Origin: an uncultured Roseiflexaceae bacterium
Lineage (GTDB): Bacteria > Chloroflexota > Chloroflexia > Chloroflexales > Roseiflexaceae
DNA: 22,082 nucleotides
Direction of reading: 5' to 3'
Assembly (NCBI GenBank): GCA_937988885.1
Contig: CALKHR010000128.1
Location: forward strand, 1-22,082
Shown one piece after another: positions 14,323-21,780 of this stretch. Position numbers and translations under genes: made by a program. Each line of letters opens with the position of its first letter. Position 1 is the first letter of the stretch. A model generated the notes under the pieces. The model ran no database searches. It was not told the DNA's origin and saw only the letters and a list, made by a program, of their open reading frames with translations.

Positions 14323-15426
14323 TTAATCGCGCAACTGCTTGCCTGTCAATGTGATGAACACATCTTCGAGCGAAGGCTGTTTGATGGTCAGATGGCGGAT
14401 CTGCCCGGCCACTGCGTTGATCTGCTCAAGCAAGCGCGGCAGCAAACTGCGGCTCTCGTTGGTGTGGAGCTTCAGCGACCAGACCCGATCGGCATCGTTG
14501 TAGTGCGCGCCGATGTGCTGTATCTCGGGGAACTGTTCGAGCATGGCTGTGATTGCGGGCGTATACTCGTCGATCTCGAGCTGCACCACATCGAGCTGCT
14601 TGATCGATTGCTTGAGATTGGCCGGTGTGTCGAGCGCGATGATCTTCCCAAGGTCGATAATGCCCACGCGGTCGCAGAGCAGATCGGCTTCCTCCATGTA
14701 GTGCGTGGTCAGCAGTACGGTGCGCCCCTCGGCGCGGATCTCGGCGATCAGTTCGCGTAGGTTGCGGGCCGATTGCGGGTCGAGGCCGATGGTTGGCTCG
14801 TCGAGCAGCACGATCGGCGGGTTGGCGAGCAACGCTTTGGCGATCGCGATGCGCTGCTTCATGCCCGACGAGTAGCGCTCGACGGCTTCATCGGCGCGGT
14901 TGGCGAGCCCAAGGCGCTCAAGCAGTTCGTTCACGCGCTTCTTGGCGATGGCGGGCGGAATGTGGTAGAGCGCTGCGAAGTACTCCAGGTTCTCGCGCCC
15001 GGTCAGCTTCCAGTAGATGCTGCGTTCGCCCGTTAGCACCGCACCCAGGTTTTGGCGCACCTGCGTCGGCTGTGTGGCCACATCGTAGCCGTTGAGCTTG
15101 GCGCTGCCGCCGCTCGGCTGCAAGAGCGTGCTGAGCATGCGGATGGTGGTGGTCTTGCCTGCACCGTTCGGGCCAAGTAGGCCGAAGATCTCACCTTCGT
15201 GAATGGTGAAGTTGATGCCGTTCACGGCGTTGTAGGTCTCGCTGATGCGCTTGCCGAATGGCAGCCACTTTCGCCAGGCGGGTGCGTTTGGATCGGGCAC
15301 CCGCCGGACAAAGGTCTTGCGCAAATCGCGTACATCAACGATCACCGCCTTCGATCCTGCCCTCGCCTGCGCTGGTTGTGCTATGGGGTGAGGAGGCGCT
15401 TGTGGTACAGCGATTGCTTCACTCAT
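14323..15426 (-). CDS. ABC transporter ATP-binding protein (DrrA/NatA-like)
   Basis: A 367-residue ATPase. Walker A is GPNGAGKTT (85-93), the signature YSSGMKQR (187-194 region), Walker B IVLLDEP with D211/E212 region, and the switch histidine lies in LTTHYMEEAD (near 242-244). The position normally holding the Q-loop glutamine reads TGERSIYWKLTGRENL, as in the daunorubicin/NatA-type subgroup. Compared with typical members it has a 25-residue proline/alanine N-terminal extension and an insert around 42-65 (VRRVPDPNAPAWRKWL...). The C-terminal 80 residues match the extra domain common in this group. It energises the two permeases encoded directly downstream. GGGAG precedes the ATG at 15426. 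Confidence 0.93.
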   Translation of the reverse strand: MSEAIAVPQAPPHPIAQPAQARAGSKAVIVDVRDLRKTFVRRVPDPNAPAWRKWLPFGKRISETYNAVNGINFTIHEGEIFGLLGPNGAGKTTTIRMLSTLLQPSGGSAKLNGYDVATQPTQVRQNLGAVLTGERSIYWKLTGRENLEYFAALYHIPPAIAKKRVNELLERLGLANRADEAVERYSSGMKQRIAIAKALLANPPIVLLDEPTIGLDPQSARNLRELIAEIRAEGRTVLLTTHYMEEADLLCDRVGIIDLGKIIALDTPANLKQSIKQLDVVQLEIDEYTPAITAMLEQFPEIQHIGAHYNDADRVWSLKLHTNESRSLLPRLLEQINAVAGQIRHLTIKQPSLEDVFITLTGKQLRD

Positions 15427-15467
15427 GATCCAACTCCCAGTAAGTTTCTAGTAGGGGATATTGTCAC

Positions 15468-16589
15468 CTAACGGGCGTACTCCAGCGCTTCAAGTTGCCG
15501 CTCGGCCTCATCGGGCGAAAGTTGGCCGTTGGCAACCAGATGCAAAATGGTGCTGCGAGCGTGATCGACTTCGGTGAGTTGCACCGGCATCTGCCTGGCG
15601 TTGGGGCGCGGCGCGCGCGAGGCTGCGCGTCCACTGCCGAACATGCTTCTGAACTGTGGAGCGCCACCCTGGAGGTACAAGTCGCCGCCGATGGTGAGAT
15701 GGACAGGCGCCAATCCATTGCCATAGGCGATATGCGCCATCGCCTTCAAATTGATGTGCTCGTTGGCGTGGTAGAGGGCGCCGCCGAAAATGGCGCGAAT
15801 GTTGAGATCGATCTCGTCGGGCACTACGAGCGTGGCGTTGCCGCCGATGCTGGTGTTGAGATTGCGATTCGCCGCGACTTGCTGCGTCTGCAGGAAGAGA
15901 TTGCCGCCGACATTGTCGATCCGGCTGACGCTGCCGATCGCCTCCAGATGCGCGTTGCCACCCACGCTGCCCAAGTTCAGTTGTGCGATGTTGGTGAGCG
16001 TGGCGTTGCCACCGACTGCATCGATGCGCAGACTACCGCCGATGCCGTGAACTTCGGCATCGCCGCCGACGGCGTGGATCTCGGCGTGTTGGGCGTTGTT
16101 GATGCGCAGATCGCTGCGGGCCTCGGCGATCACGATCACGGCGGTGTTGTCCACATAGATCGAGCGGAACACTGGCTGCGTGATCGAGTGCCACCAGAAT
16201 TTGCGCTGCGTATCGCGCTCGATGGTGAGCGCATTGGCGCGGCTCACGTTGACCTGCCCGAGGACGTCGCGCAGTTGCACGTTTTCGCTGATCGATTCGG
16301 CAGCGACGTGCCCTTTCGCAACGGCGACGGCGAGGCTGCGCACGTTCTGTACATTGATATCGCCGGTATGCTCACTGATCGAGACGGCCAGATGGCTCGG
16401 GACGTACAAGACAACATCGCCTTGCTGCGATTGGAGGCTGAAGATGTTGCCGTCCTTTTCGATAGCCGTGGAGGGCGAGCCCTCGAACGCGATGTATGCT
16501 TCCTCCCAGCCGTGAATAGCGAGAGACCCGTTGTAGCTGTGCACGCGCAGGTGGCTGCCCGCTTCGACCGTAAACGATGTGTTTTGCAT
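15468..16589 (-). CDS. 373-residue solenoid protein (DUF4097-like) with C-terminal SHOCT-like module
   Basis: A shorter paralogue of the 652-residue protein at the other end of the operon. The N-terminal 75 residues are beta-rich (LRVHSYNGSLAIHGW, VVLYVPSHLAVSISEH). Solenoid turns with VGGD, IGGS, VGGN and similar occur at 174-310. The segment AYGNGLAPVHLTIGGDLYL (288-306) aligns with VYGDGSIPLSITVGGDLRL in the larger protein. A short basic/proline stretch (315-335) replaces the coiled coil, and ILHLVANGQLSPDEAERQL (348-366) is the shared hairpin. No signal peptide or membrane span is seen. A strong AAGGAGG site precedes the ATG at 16589. It lies just before the ABC ATPase, suggesting a role with the exporter, possibly a cytoplasmic scaffold or sensor; this is inferred from context only. 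Confidence 0.83.
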   Translation of the reverse strand: MQNTSFTVEAGSHLRVHSYNGSLAIHGWEEAYIAFEGSPSTAIEKDGNIFSLQSQQGDVVLYVPSHLAVSISEHTGDINVQNVRSLAVAVAKGHVAAESISENVQLRDVLGQVNVSRANALTIERDTQRKFWWHSITQPVFRSIYVDNTAVIVIAEARSDLRINNAQHAEIHAVGGDAEVHGIGGSLRIDAVGGNATLTNIAQLNLGSVGGNAHLEAIGSVSRIDNVGGNLFLQTQQVAANRNLNTSIGGNATLVVPDEIDLNIRAIFGGALYHANEHINLKAMAHIAYGNGLAPVHLTIGGDLYLQGGAPQFRSMFGSGRAASRAPRPNARQMPVQLTEVDHARSTILHLVANGQLSPDEAERQLEALEYAR

Positions 16590-16635
16590 TGGTATCCTCC
16601 TTAACTGCAGTATGCTGCGCTATTCATCAGTTCAT

Positions 16636-16866
16636 TCAGTTAGATGTGAGACGTGTGCTTGCCGATCCGCGCCGATTGGGCTCGCCGTAGCGGAGCACCC
16701 GCGCGCCCAGCCACATCAGGCTATTGCCCAGCACCTTCGCCATGGTGCGAGCGACACCCGGGCGGTGGATGAACGCATCCTTGGCCCGCTGCACCTGCAT
16801 CGCGTCGTTGAGCCAATCGCGCTGCCGTTCCTGTTGTATTCGAACTTGGTTATCTAGGAGTTGCAT
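16636..16866 (-). CDS. 76-residue hypothetical protein, first gene of the operon
   Basis: Not a family I recognise. The first half (residues 1-35) is a polar helix rich in Q, R and D. The middle, VARTMAKVLGNSLMWLGARV (38-57), is an amphipathic to hydrophobic helix that could lie on the membrane. The tail is basic and serine-rich. GAGGT lies before the ATG at 16866, the gene is the first downstream of a good promoter, and the next gene starts 46 bases on, which together support it as real. Its strand-mate frames show no better candidate. It may be a membrane-surface anchor or small regulator for the system. Confidence 0.65.
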   Translation of the reverse strand: MQLLDNQVRIQQERQRDWLNDAMQVQRAKDAFIHRPGVARTMAKVLGNSLMWLGARVLRYGEPNRRGSASTRLTSN

Positions 16867-16882
16867 AGATTACCTCGCTTTG

Positions 16883-16915
16883 TGTCAATAAGTGACAACG
16901 TATATGTCAATAAGT
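16883..16915. promoter_or_regulatory. Repeated operator-like element TGTCAATAAGT
   Basis: Two identical 11-base copies (16883-16893 and 16905-16915) start 22 bases apart, about two helical turns. The left one is also half of the inverted repeat TGTCA-ATAAG-TGACA (16883-16897). They lie between the predicted transcription start and the ribosome site of the operon's first gene, a typical repressor position. Confidence 0.55.
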
Positions 16916-16930
16916 TCTATCGATGTGGTG

Positions 16931-16959
16931 ATATTATCATAGGGTCGGCGGGGTGTCAA
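16931..16959 (-). promoter_or_regulatory. Promoter of the eight-gene operon
   Basis: On the minus strand a perfect -35 TTGACA (16954-16959) is followed after exactly 17 bases by TAATAT (16931-16936), a four-of-six -10; an overlapping TATGAT is an alternative. Transcription would begin near 16924, just before the TGTCAATAAGT repeats. Confidence 0.65.
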
Positions 16960-16995
16960 GAGGTTTTTGGTATTATTTGTATGATCTTAGTGTGA

Positions 16996-17096
16996 AATTA
17001 CTACTTTGGTTGTAGATATTTGCATGGTTGGCTCATAGGATGGGGTCAGTTTGCAACCGGCTGATCAAAATTTGCTACTCTGGTTGTGGATATTTG
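16996..17096. repeat. Direct repeat of about 22 bases, 74 bases apart, in the divergent intergenic region
   Basis: Bases 17001-17022 and 17075-17096 match at 20 of 22 positions, and an AAATT tract precedes both. They lie between the operon promoter and the dinG promoter, encode nothing obvious, and could be protein-binding sites or a degenerate repeat. The rest of 16960-17233 holds nothing else I can identify. Confidence 0.6.
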
Positions 17097-17233
17097 GAGC
17101 AGCGTCCCTGAGGTGGAGATGGTTGGCTGCCACATTCAATCCAATGGAGCACAATGATGGGAGGCTCGTTTCGTCGGCGGCAGCACATGCGGTGAAACGA
17201 TTGGAGTGAAGGCGGCGAATTTCGGCTCGCTCT

Positions 17234-17262
17234 TTTAGATGGTAGCAAGAATGGGGTATAAT
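17234..17262 (+). promoter_or_regulatory. Promoter of the exonuclease-DinG gene
   Basis: TATAAT (17257-17262) is preceded at 17 bases by TTTAGA (17234-17239), four of six for a -35. Transcription would start near 17269. An in-frame ATG at 17261 overlaps the -10 box, so it would not be in the message; the start at 17300 is preferred for that reason. Confidence 0.65.
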
Positions 17263-17299
17263 GCACGAGTCTAGCGGAACATCTGAGCGAGGTTTGGGT

Positions 17300-20095
17300 A
17301 TGGATCGGATTTATGTGGCGATTGACGTGGAGACGACGGGCCTTGAGGCCGGGGTCGATGAGATCATAGAGGTAGCGGCGGTGAAATTCAGCCGCACCGA
17401 GGTACTCGAGACTTTTGACCAATTGGTGAAGCCCAAGCATTCGCTGCCACTGAAGATTTCTCGGCTTACAGGTATTAGTGCGGAGGCATTGGTCGATGCC
17501 CCGCGTTTTTCGGAGATCGCCCCGGAGCTTGTGCGTTTCGTCAAGAGCTACCCGTTGGTGGGCCACTCGATCGGCTTCGATATTAAGATGCTCAAGGCGC
17601 AGGGCATGAACTTTACGCAGCCCGCCTACGACACCTTCGATCTTGCGACCTTGTTGATCCCCCAGGCCCCTGCCTATCGCTTGGGCGCGTTGGCAGCGCT
17701 GCTGGGCATCACCCACGACGACGCCCACCGTGCCCTGAGCGACGCGGATGTGACGCGTCAGGTGTTCCTGCGTTTGTTAGATAAGATCGACGGGCTGGAC
17801 CTGAGCGAGTTATCCGAGATCAACCGGATGATGTCGCGGATGAGTTGGTCGCTGCGCGATCTGTTCGCAGAGGCCGAGCGCGCCAAGGCTCGCACGGTGT
17901 TTGTGGATGCGCCCGCCATCCCCACGCCCACCAAACCTACGCCTCCACAGTTGATCCCGCTGAAGCCGACAGGTAAGACCGATCCGATCGATCTTGAGCG
18001 TATTCGGGAGTTTTTCTCGCCGGATGGGCCGATGGGCCGCGCCTTCGAGGGCTACGAGCAGCGCCCGCAGCAGGTCGAGATGGCTCAGGCGGTCGCCACG
18101 GCGCTGAATCAGGGCGATAACTTGATGGTCGAGGCGGGCACCGGCACGGGCAAGGGCATGAGCTATCTGGTGCCTGCGGCCATGTTTGCCATGCAACGTG
18201 GCGAGCGCGTGGTGATCTCCACCAATACGATCAACCTGCAGGATCAGCTGTTCTTCAAGGATATCCCGGCGCTGCAGCGGCTTATGGCCACCGACCCCGA
18301 TAAGCCGCCCTTCTCCGCCGCGTTGCTCAAGGGGCGCGGCAATTATCTCTGCTTGCGGCGCTACAAGCAGTTGCGCAACGATCCGCGCCTAACCGAGGAT
18401 GAGATTCGCACGCTGTTGAAGATTCAGCTTTGGCTGCCACTCACGAAATCGGGCGACAAGGCCGAGTTGATGCTGATGGACCGCGAGAACACCGCTTGGG
18501 GTCGCGTGAATGTGACGCCTGAGACGTGTATCGGGCCGCGTTGTTCCGACTTCAACGAGTGCTTCTTCTTCCAGGCGCGTCGCCAGGCCGAGGCCGCGCA
18601 TTTGGTGGTGGTGAACCATGCGCTGATGCTCGCCGACCTCGCTAGTGAGGCGAGCGTGTTGCCCTACTACGACCATGTGATCGTCGATGAGGCGCACAAT
18701 ATCGAGGATGTCGCCACCGATCAGTTCGGCTTCGAGGTTGATCAGAGTAAGTTGGTGCAGTTCTTCGACGATCTGTTCCAGACAGGTGGGGCGAACGTAT
18801 CGGGCGGATTGGTGGCCGAGCTGCCCATGCACTTCCGTGAGAGCGCCGCAACCCAGGGCGATATGGACAAAGCCACGGCTATCGCGCAGGCGATGGGCCC
18901 GGCGGTGACGCGAGCGCGCGAAAGCACCTACGACTGCTTCAACCGGTTAATGGTGTTTATCACGCAGGAGGCTGAAGTATCGGCCTACGACCCGCGTTTG
19001 CGGTTGACTGCGGCGGTGCGCAAGCACGAGGCGTGGCCCGAGGTGGAGCAGGCCTGGGAGAACCTGAGCCTACAGTTGAAGGCGATCGCCGACGGTTTGG
19101 GCAAGCTCGAAGCGCTGCTCGGCGAGCTTAAGGATGCCGAACTGCTGGATTACGACGCGTTGCTGTTGCGGGTACAGTCGCTGAGGCGGTTCAGCGAGGA
19201 TGTGCGCACTAACATGGGCTACATCATCCTGGGTGGCAACGATGAACTGATCACGTGGCTCTCGCACGACCGGATGCGCGACACGCTGGTGCTGAGCTCG
19301 GCCCCGCTGTCGGTGGCGGAGTTGCTGCGCACAAACCTGTTCGAGCAGAAGGCGAGCACGATCTTGGCCTCGGCGACGCTGAGCGTTGCGGGTGATTTCG
19401 AATATGTGAAGGAGCGGATCGGCCTGCACGAGCCGACCGAACTGATGCTCGAATCGCCGTTCGATTACACCAAGCAGTCGCTGGTCTATATTCCGCAGGA
19501 TATCCCCGAGCCGAACCAGAAGGGCTACCAGCCTGCGCTGGAAGAGGCGCTGATCGCCCTGTGTACGGCGACTGGTGGCCGCACGCTGGTGTTGTTCACG
19601 GCCAATAGCGCGCTGCGCCAGACCTACCGCGCCATTCAGGAGCCGCTCGAAGCGCAGGAGATCGCGGTGCTCGGCCAGGGCATCGACGGCTCGCGGCGGG
19701 CATTGCTGGAGCGCTTCAAGGAATCGCCGCGCACGGTGCTGTTGGGCACCACGAGCTTCTGGGAGGGCGTCGATGTGGTGGGAGACGCGCTCTCGGTGCT
19801 GGTGATCGCCAAGTTGCCGTTCAGCGTGCCGACCGACCCGATCTTCGCGGCGCGCTCGGAGGGCTTCGCCGACCCGTTCCACGAGTTCGGCGTGCCGCAG
19901 TCGATCCTGCGCTTTAAGCAGGGCTTTGGGCGGTTGATACGCTCGAAGGAGGACCACGGCGTAGTGGCGGTGCTCGACAAGCGCCTGCTCACGAAGAAGT
20001 ACGGCCAGCAGTTCCTGGACTCGCTGCCGCACACCTTGGTGCGCACCGGGCCGATCAAGCAGCTCCCGCTGTTGGCGGCGCGCTTCCTGGTCTAG
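17300..20095 (+). CDS. dinG: DinG-family ATP-dependent DNA helicase fused to DnaQ-like 3'-5' exonuclease domain
   Basis: A 931-residue two-part enzyme. Residues 1-165 are a DEDDh exonuclease: D9 and E11 in IDVETTG, D94 in GHSIGFDIKML, H143 and D148 in HRALSDAD. The rest is an XPD/DinG-type superfamily 2 helicase: a P-loop at 278-288 (EAGTGTGKGMS), four iron-sulfur cysteines at C351, C410, C415 and C421, DEAH at 463-466, SATLSVAGDF, GTTSFWEGVDV and the arginine-finger motif QGFGRLIRS. Such fusions are known in Firmicutes and Chloroflexota and act in DNA repair, probably on R-loops and other structures. The start at 17300 has GAGG upstream. One oddity is that the P-loop residue after the catalytic lysine is glycine (G286), where serine or threonine normally binds Mg2+. 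It stands alone and ends in a strong terminator. Confidence 0.93.
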   Translation: MDRIYVAIDVETTGLEAGVDEIIEVAAVKFSRTEVLETFDQLVKPKHSLPLKISRLTGISAEALVDAPRFSEIAPELVRFVKSYPLVGHSIGFDIKMLKAQGMNFTQPAYDTFDLATLLIPQAPAYRLGALAALLGITHDDAHRALSDADVTRQVFLRLLDKIDGLDLSELSEINRMMSRMSWSLRDLFAEAERAKARTVFVDAPAIPTPTKPTPPQLIPLKPTGKTDPIDLERIREFFSPDGPMGRAFEGYEQRPQQVEMAQAVATALNQGDNLMVEAGTGTGKGMSYLVPAAMFAMQRGERVVISTNTINLQDQLFFKDIPALQRLMATDPDKPPFSAALLKGRGNYLCLRRYKQLRNDPRLTEDEIRTLLKIQLWLPLTKSGDKAELMLMDRENTAWGRVNVTPETCIGPRCSDFNECFFFQARRQAEAAHLVVVNHALMLADLASEASVLPYYDHVIVDEAHNIEDVATDQFGFEVDQSKLVQFFDDLFQTGGANVSGGLVAELPMHFRESAATQGDMDKATAIAQAMGPAVTRARESTYDCFNRLMVFITQEAEVSAYDPRLRLTAAVRKHEAWPEVEQAWENLSLQLKAIADGLGKLEALLGELKDAELLDYDALLLRVQSLRRFSEDVRTNMGYIILGGNDELITWLSHDRMRDTLVLSSAPLSVAELLRTNLFEQKASTILASATLSVAGDFEYVKERIGLHEPTELMLESPFDYTKQSLVYIPQDIPEPNQKGYQPALEEALIALCTATGGRTLVLFTANSALRQTYRAIQEPLEAQEIAVLGQGIDGSRRALLERFKESPRTVLLGTTSFWEGVDVVGDALSVLVIAKLPFSVPTDPIFAARSEGFADPFHEFGVPQSILRFKQGFGRLIRSKEDHGVVAVLDKRLLTKKYGQQFLDSLPHTLVRTGPIKQLPLLAARFLV

Positions 20096-20114
20096 TCGCC
20101 CTCGCTCAGCAACG

Positions 20115-20156
20115 AAAAGCACTGTTATCCCTCGTGAGGGGTAGCAGTGCTTTTTT
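20115..20156. terminator. Strong intrinsic terminator after dinG
   Basis: AGCACTG...CAGTGCT (20118-20151) forms a stem of about fifteen pairs with a CGTG loop and a few G-U pairs, flanked by AAA and a run of six T. With A's on one side and T's on the other it could work in both directions. Confidence 0.9.
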
Positions 20157-21093
20157 GGTTGGCGGTGTAGTGAGTGTCAGTTCATTAATGCCGTAACGCT
20201 GTTGTTTTAACCAGTTTAAGAAAGATAACAGTAATTTAATGATACTTGATGCCGTTACTTTGACTTAACCTGCCCTTGTTATTACAATAGATGATATTCA
20301 TGTGCTTACCGATGCGTTTGGTCAGCGATGCGCTTGCAGGAACACGGCCAGGCATCCGAATCCTCGTTTCATTCACGTAGGTCGTTCAGGCAGAATCCCG
20401 CATTGCTCCGTGAACACCCTGTTGCTGCTCTCCATCACCCTACTACGTTGCGCGCCTTGAAAATATTGGATGGTGTTCAATGGCAAACGTACTCAAAGTA
20501 TAGTGTGATTGAGCGTATTGTATTTTAGGGCTATTTAGGCGTTCATGGCGATTATGGCAACCACGTACAGCTTTTCATCATATAAAGTTTTTGATTCGTG
20601 AATTGGGTTGGAGTACCTACGATATGACTTGATATCGTCTTTATGGGTGGTGATTATGGAAACGTTGCTTATCGTTAACTTGGCTTACTTCTATTCTTCG
20701 CCTGTTGGTTGAGCCTAGGAAGTTTTATCTATGCGGCTCGCTTTCAACGTTGGCATATGATATTGATGGGGTTATTCTGTGTTGAAAATGGGTATTTATA
20801 TTCAGCGCAACAGGGCGCTTAGAACGGGTGTTAAAATAATCCTATTATGTAATAAACGCTAGTTTGTCTCTTTTCATTGATGTTGTGCGTTTCTGCTGTT
20901 ATTAAAACAGAAAACAACTTATTCAGTATCCGCGTAACGTCCGATCTGCTCTACATCTCATGGCCGATAGCCGAATTACCCTTGTAGCCGCCGCGCAAGC
21001 CGGTATAGCGCTCATCCACGGTGCTATTCGCCACGGCAGTCTCGATGGCGCACTGATCACCGATCAACACCACCAAATGCTTGATCTATGTGA
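20157..21093. other. AT-rich, gene-poor remnant region
   Basis: Base composition falls after the dinG terminator. Open frames are short, without ribosome sites or recognisable motifs. The direct repeat ATGCCGTAAC / ATGCCGTTAC lies near 20190 and 20250, and a perfect seven-base hairpin ACGATAT/ATATCGT at 20619-20638. A GC-richer island at about 20960-21090 has a 40-codon gene-like frame (MADSRITLVAAAQAG...) that I cannot assign. The whole looks like decayed mobile or Rhs-linked DNA. Confidence 0.55.
20656..20822 (+). pseudogene. Possible small membrane-protein gene broken by one frameshift
   Basis: An ATG at 20656 starts METLLIV. A few codons later another frame continues as LLLFFACWLSLGSFIYAARF, then goes on to a TAG at 20820-20822. 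Joined by a one-position frame change near 20680, this gives a product of about 55 residues with one convincing membrane span followed by a basic, aromatic stretch (FQRWHMILMG). GGTGG precedes the ATG. It has no family assignment and could be chance in AT-rich DNA. Confidence 0.22.
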
Positions 21094-21108
21094 CAACTGG
21101 ATAACGCT

Positions 21109-21780
21109 GTGTTGCGCCTCGACATCAACGACCCGCTGCTGGGGCGGTTTATCAGCGCGGATACGGTGGTGCCAGGGAGTGGCCCGCTGACGGTTGCATC
21201 GCTCGACGCGGTGGAGCGCAGCGCTTGGGCTTCGGGTGGCAGCGAGCCAGTGAACCCGCAGGATCTCAATCGCTACAGCTATACGCTGAATAACCCACTC
21301 AATGCCACCGACCCGACCGAGCATTGGACTTTTGGTATATCTATAGATGGTTCTTATGATGTTATGGGAACCACCTTTGGGGGATCTCTAGGTCTAAATT
21401 TTGATGGAGAAGGTAATGTATCATTAACTATTAGCGTAGCGAGTGGTGCATCATCATCATCTGTAGGTGGTTATATGGGTGCCTCATTACAACTTTCTTT
21501 AAATAATCCGAATATTGACGCTTTAGAAGGATTGTCTACAGTTGTTGGTGCCTCTGGTGGTGGCGGATTAATTGCAGGTGGTGATATTGCCTTTGCAAAA
21601 GATACAAATACTGGTGGTCAGTATCAAACAGGTAGTGTTAGTGGTGGTATTGGTTTTAAACCAACACTGCCAGCTATACCAGGTGAGTTTCATCTCAAAG
21701 AAGCGATGACAGCATCTCTAATTAAAGGTAACCCTGTAAATGCAGTCAAAAAGTGGTCCAAAAATGGAGAAATGATGTAG
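21109..21780 (+). pseudogene. Orphan Rhs core fragment with AT-rich unknown C-terminal tip
   Basis: The open frame (open from 21094, GTG at 21109; 223 residues) starts within an Rhs repeat-associated core: NDPLLGRFISADTVVPG (8-23) and NRYSYTLNNPLNATDPT (54-70). In intact proteins thousands of bases of YD repeats precede this; here the frame is closed by a TGA at 21091 and nothing Rhs-like is seen upstream. The usual DPTG has become DPTE. Directly after it the base composition drops from roughly 65-70% to about 40% GC, and a glycine/serine-rich beta-like tip follows (GTTFGGSLGLNF, SGGIGFKPTLP), ending in a basic helix (PVNAVKKWSKNGEMM). This is the layout of a polymorphic toxin tip. The tip matches nothing I know, and no immunity gene is visible in the 302 bases after it. 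There is no ribosome site at the GTG, so it is probably an unexpressed displaced tip. Confidence 0.7.

Noticed and set aside
17261..17299. Upstream ATG for the exonuclease-DinG gene
   Set aside because: It overlaps the TATAAT box and would precede transcription; the ATG at 17300 has its own GAGG site and starts the exonuclease strand normally.
19070..20122. A 350-codon open frame antisense to the dinG C-terminus
   Set aside because: It runs through the terminator region and has a shadow-like composition; the helicase motifs are on the plus strand.
20328..20528. A 66-codon open frame in the AT-rich region
   Set aside because: No ribosome site, no motif and a frame-mixed composition; I see no gene.
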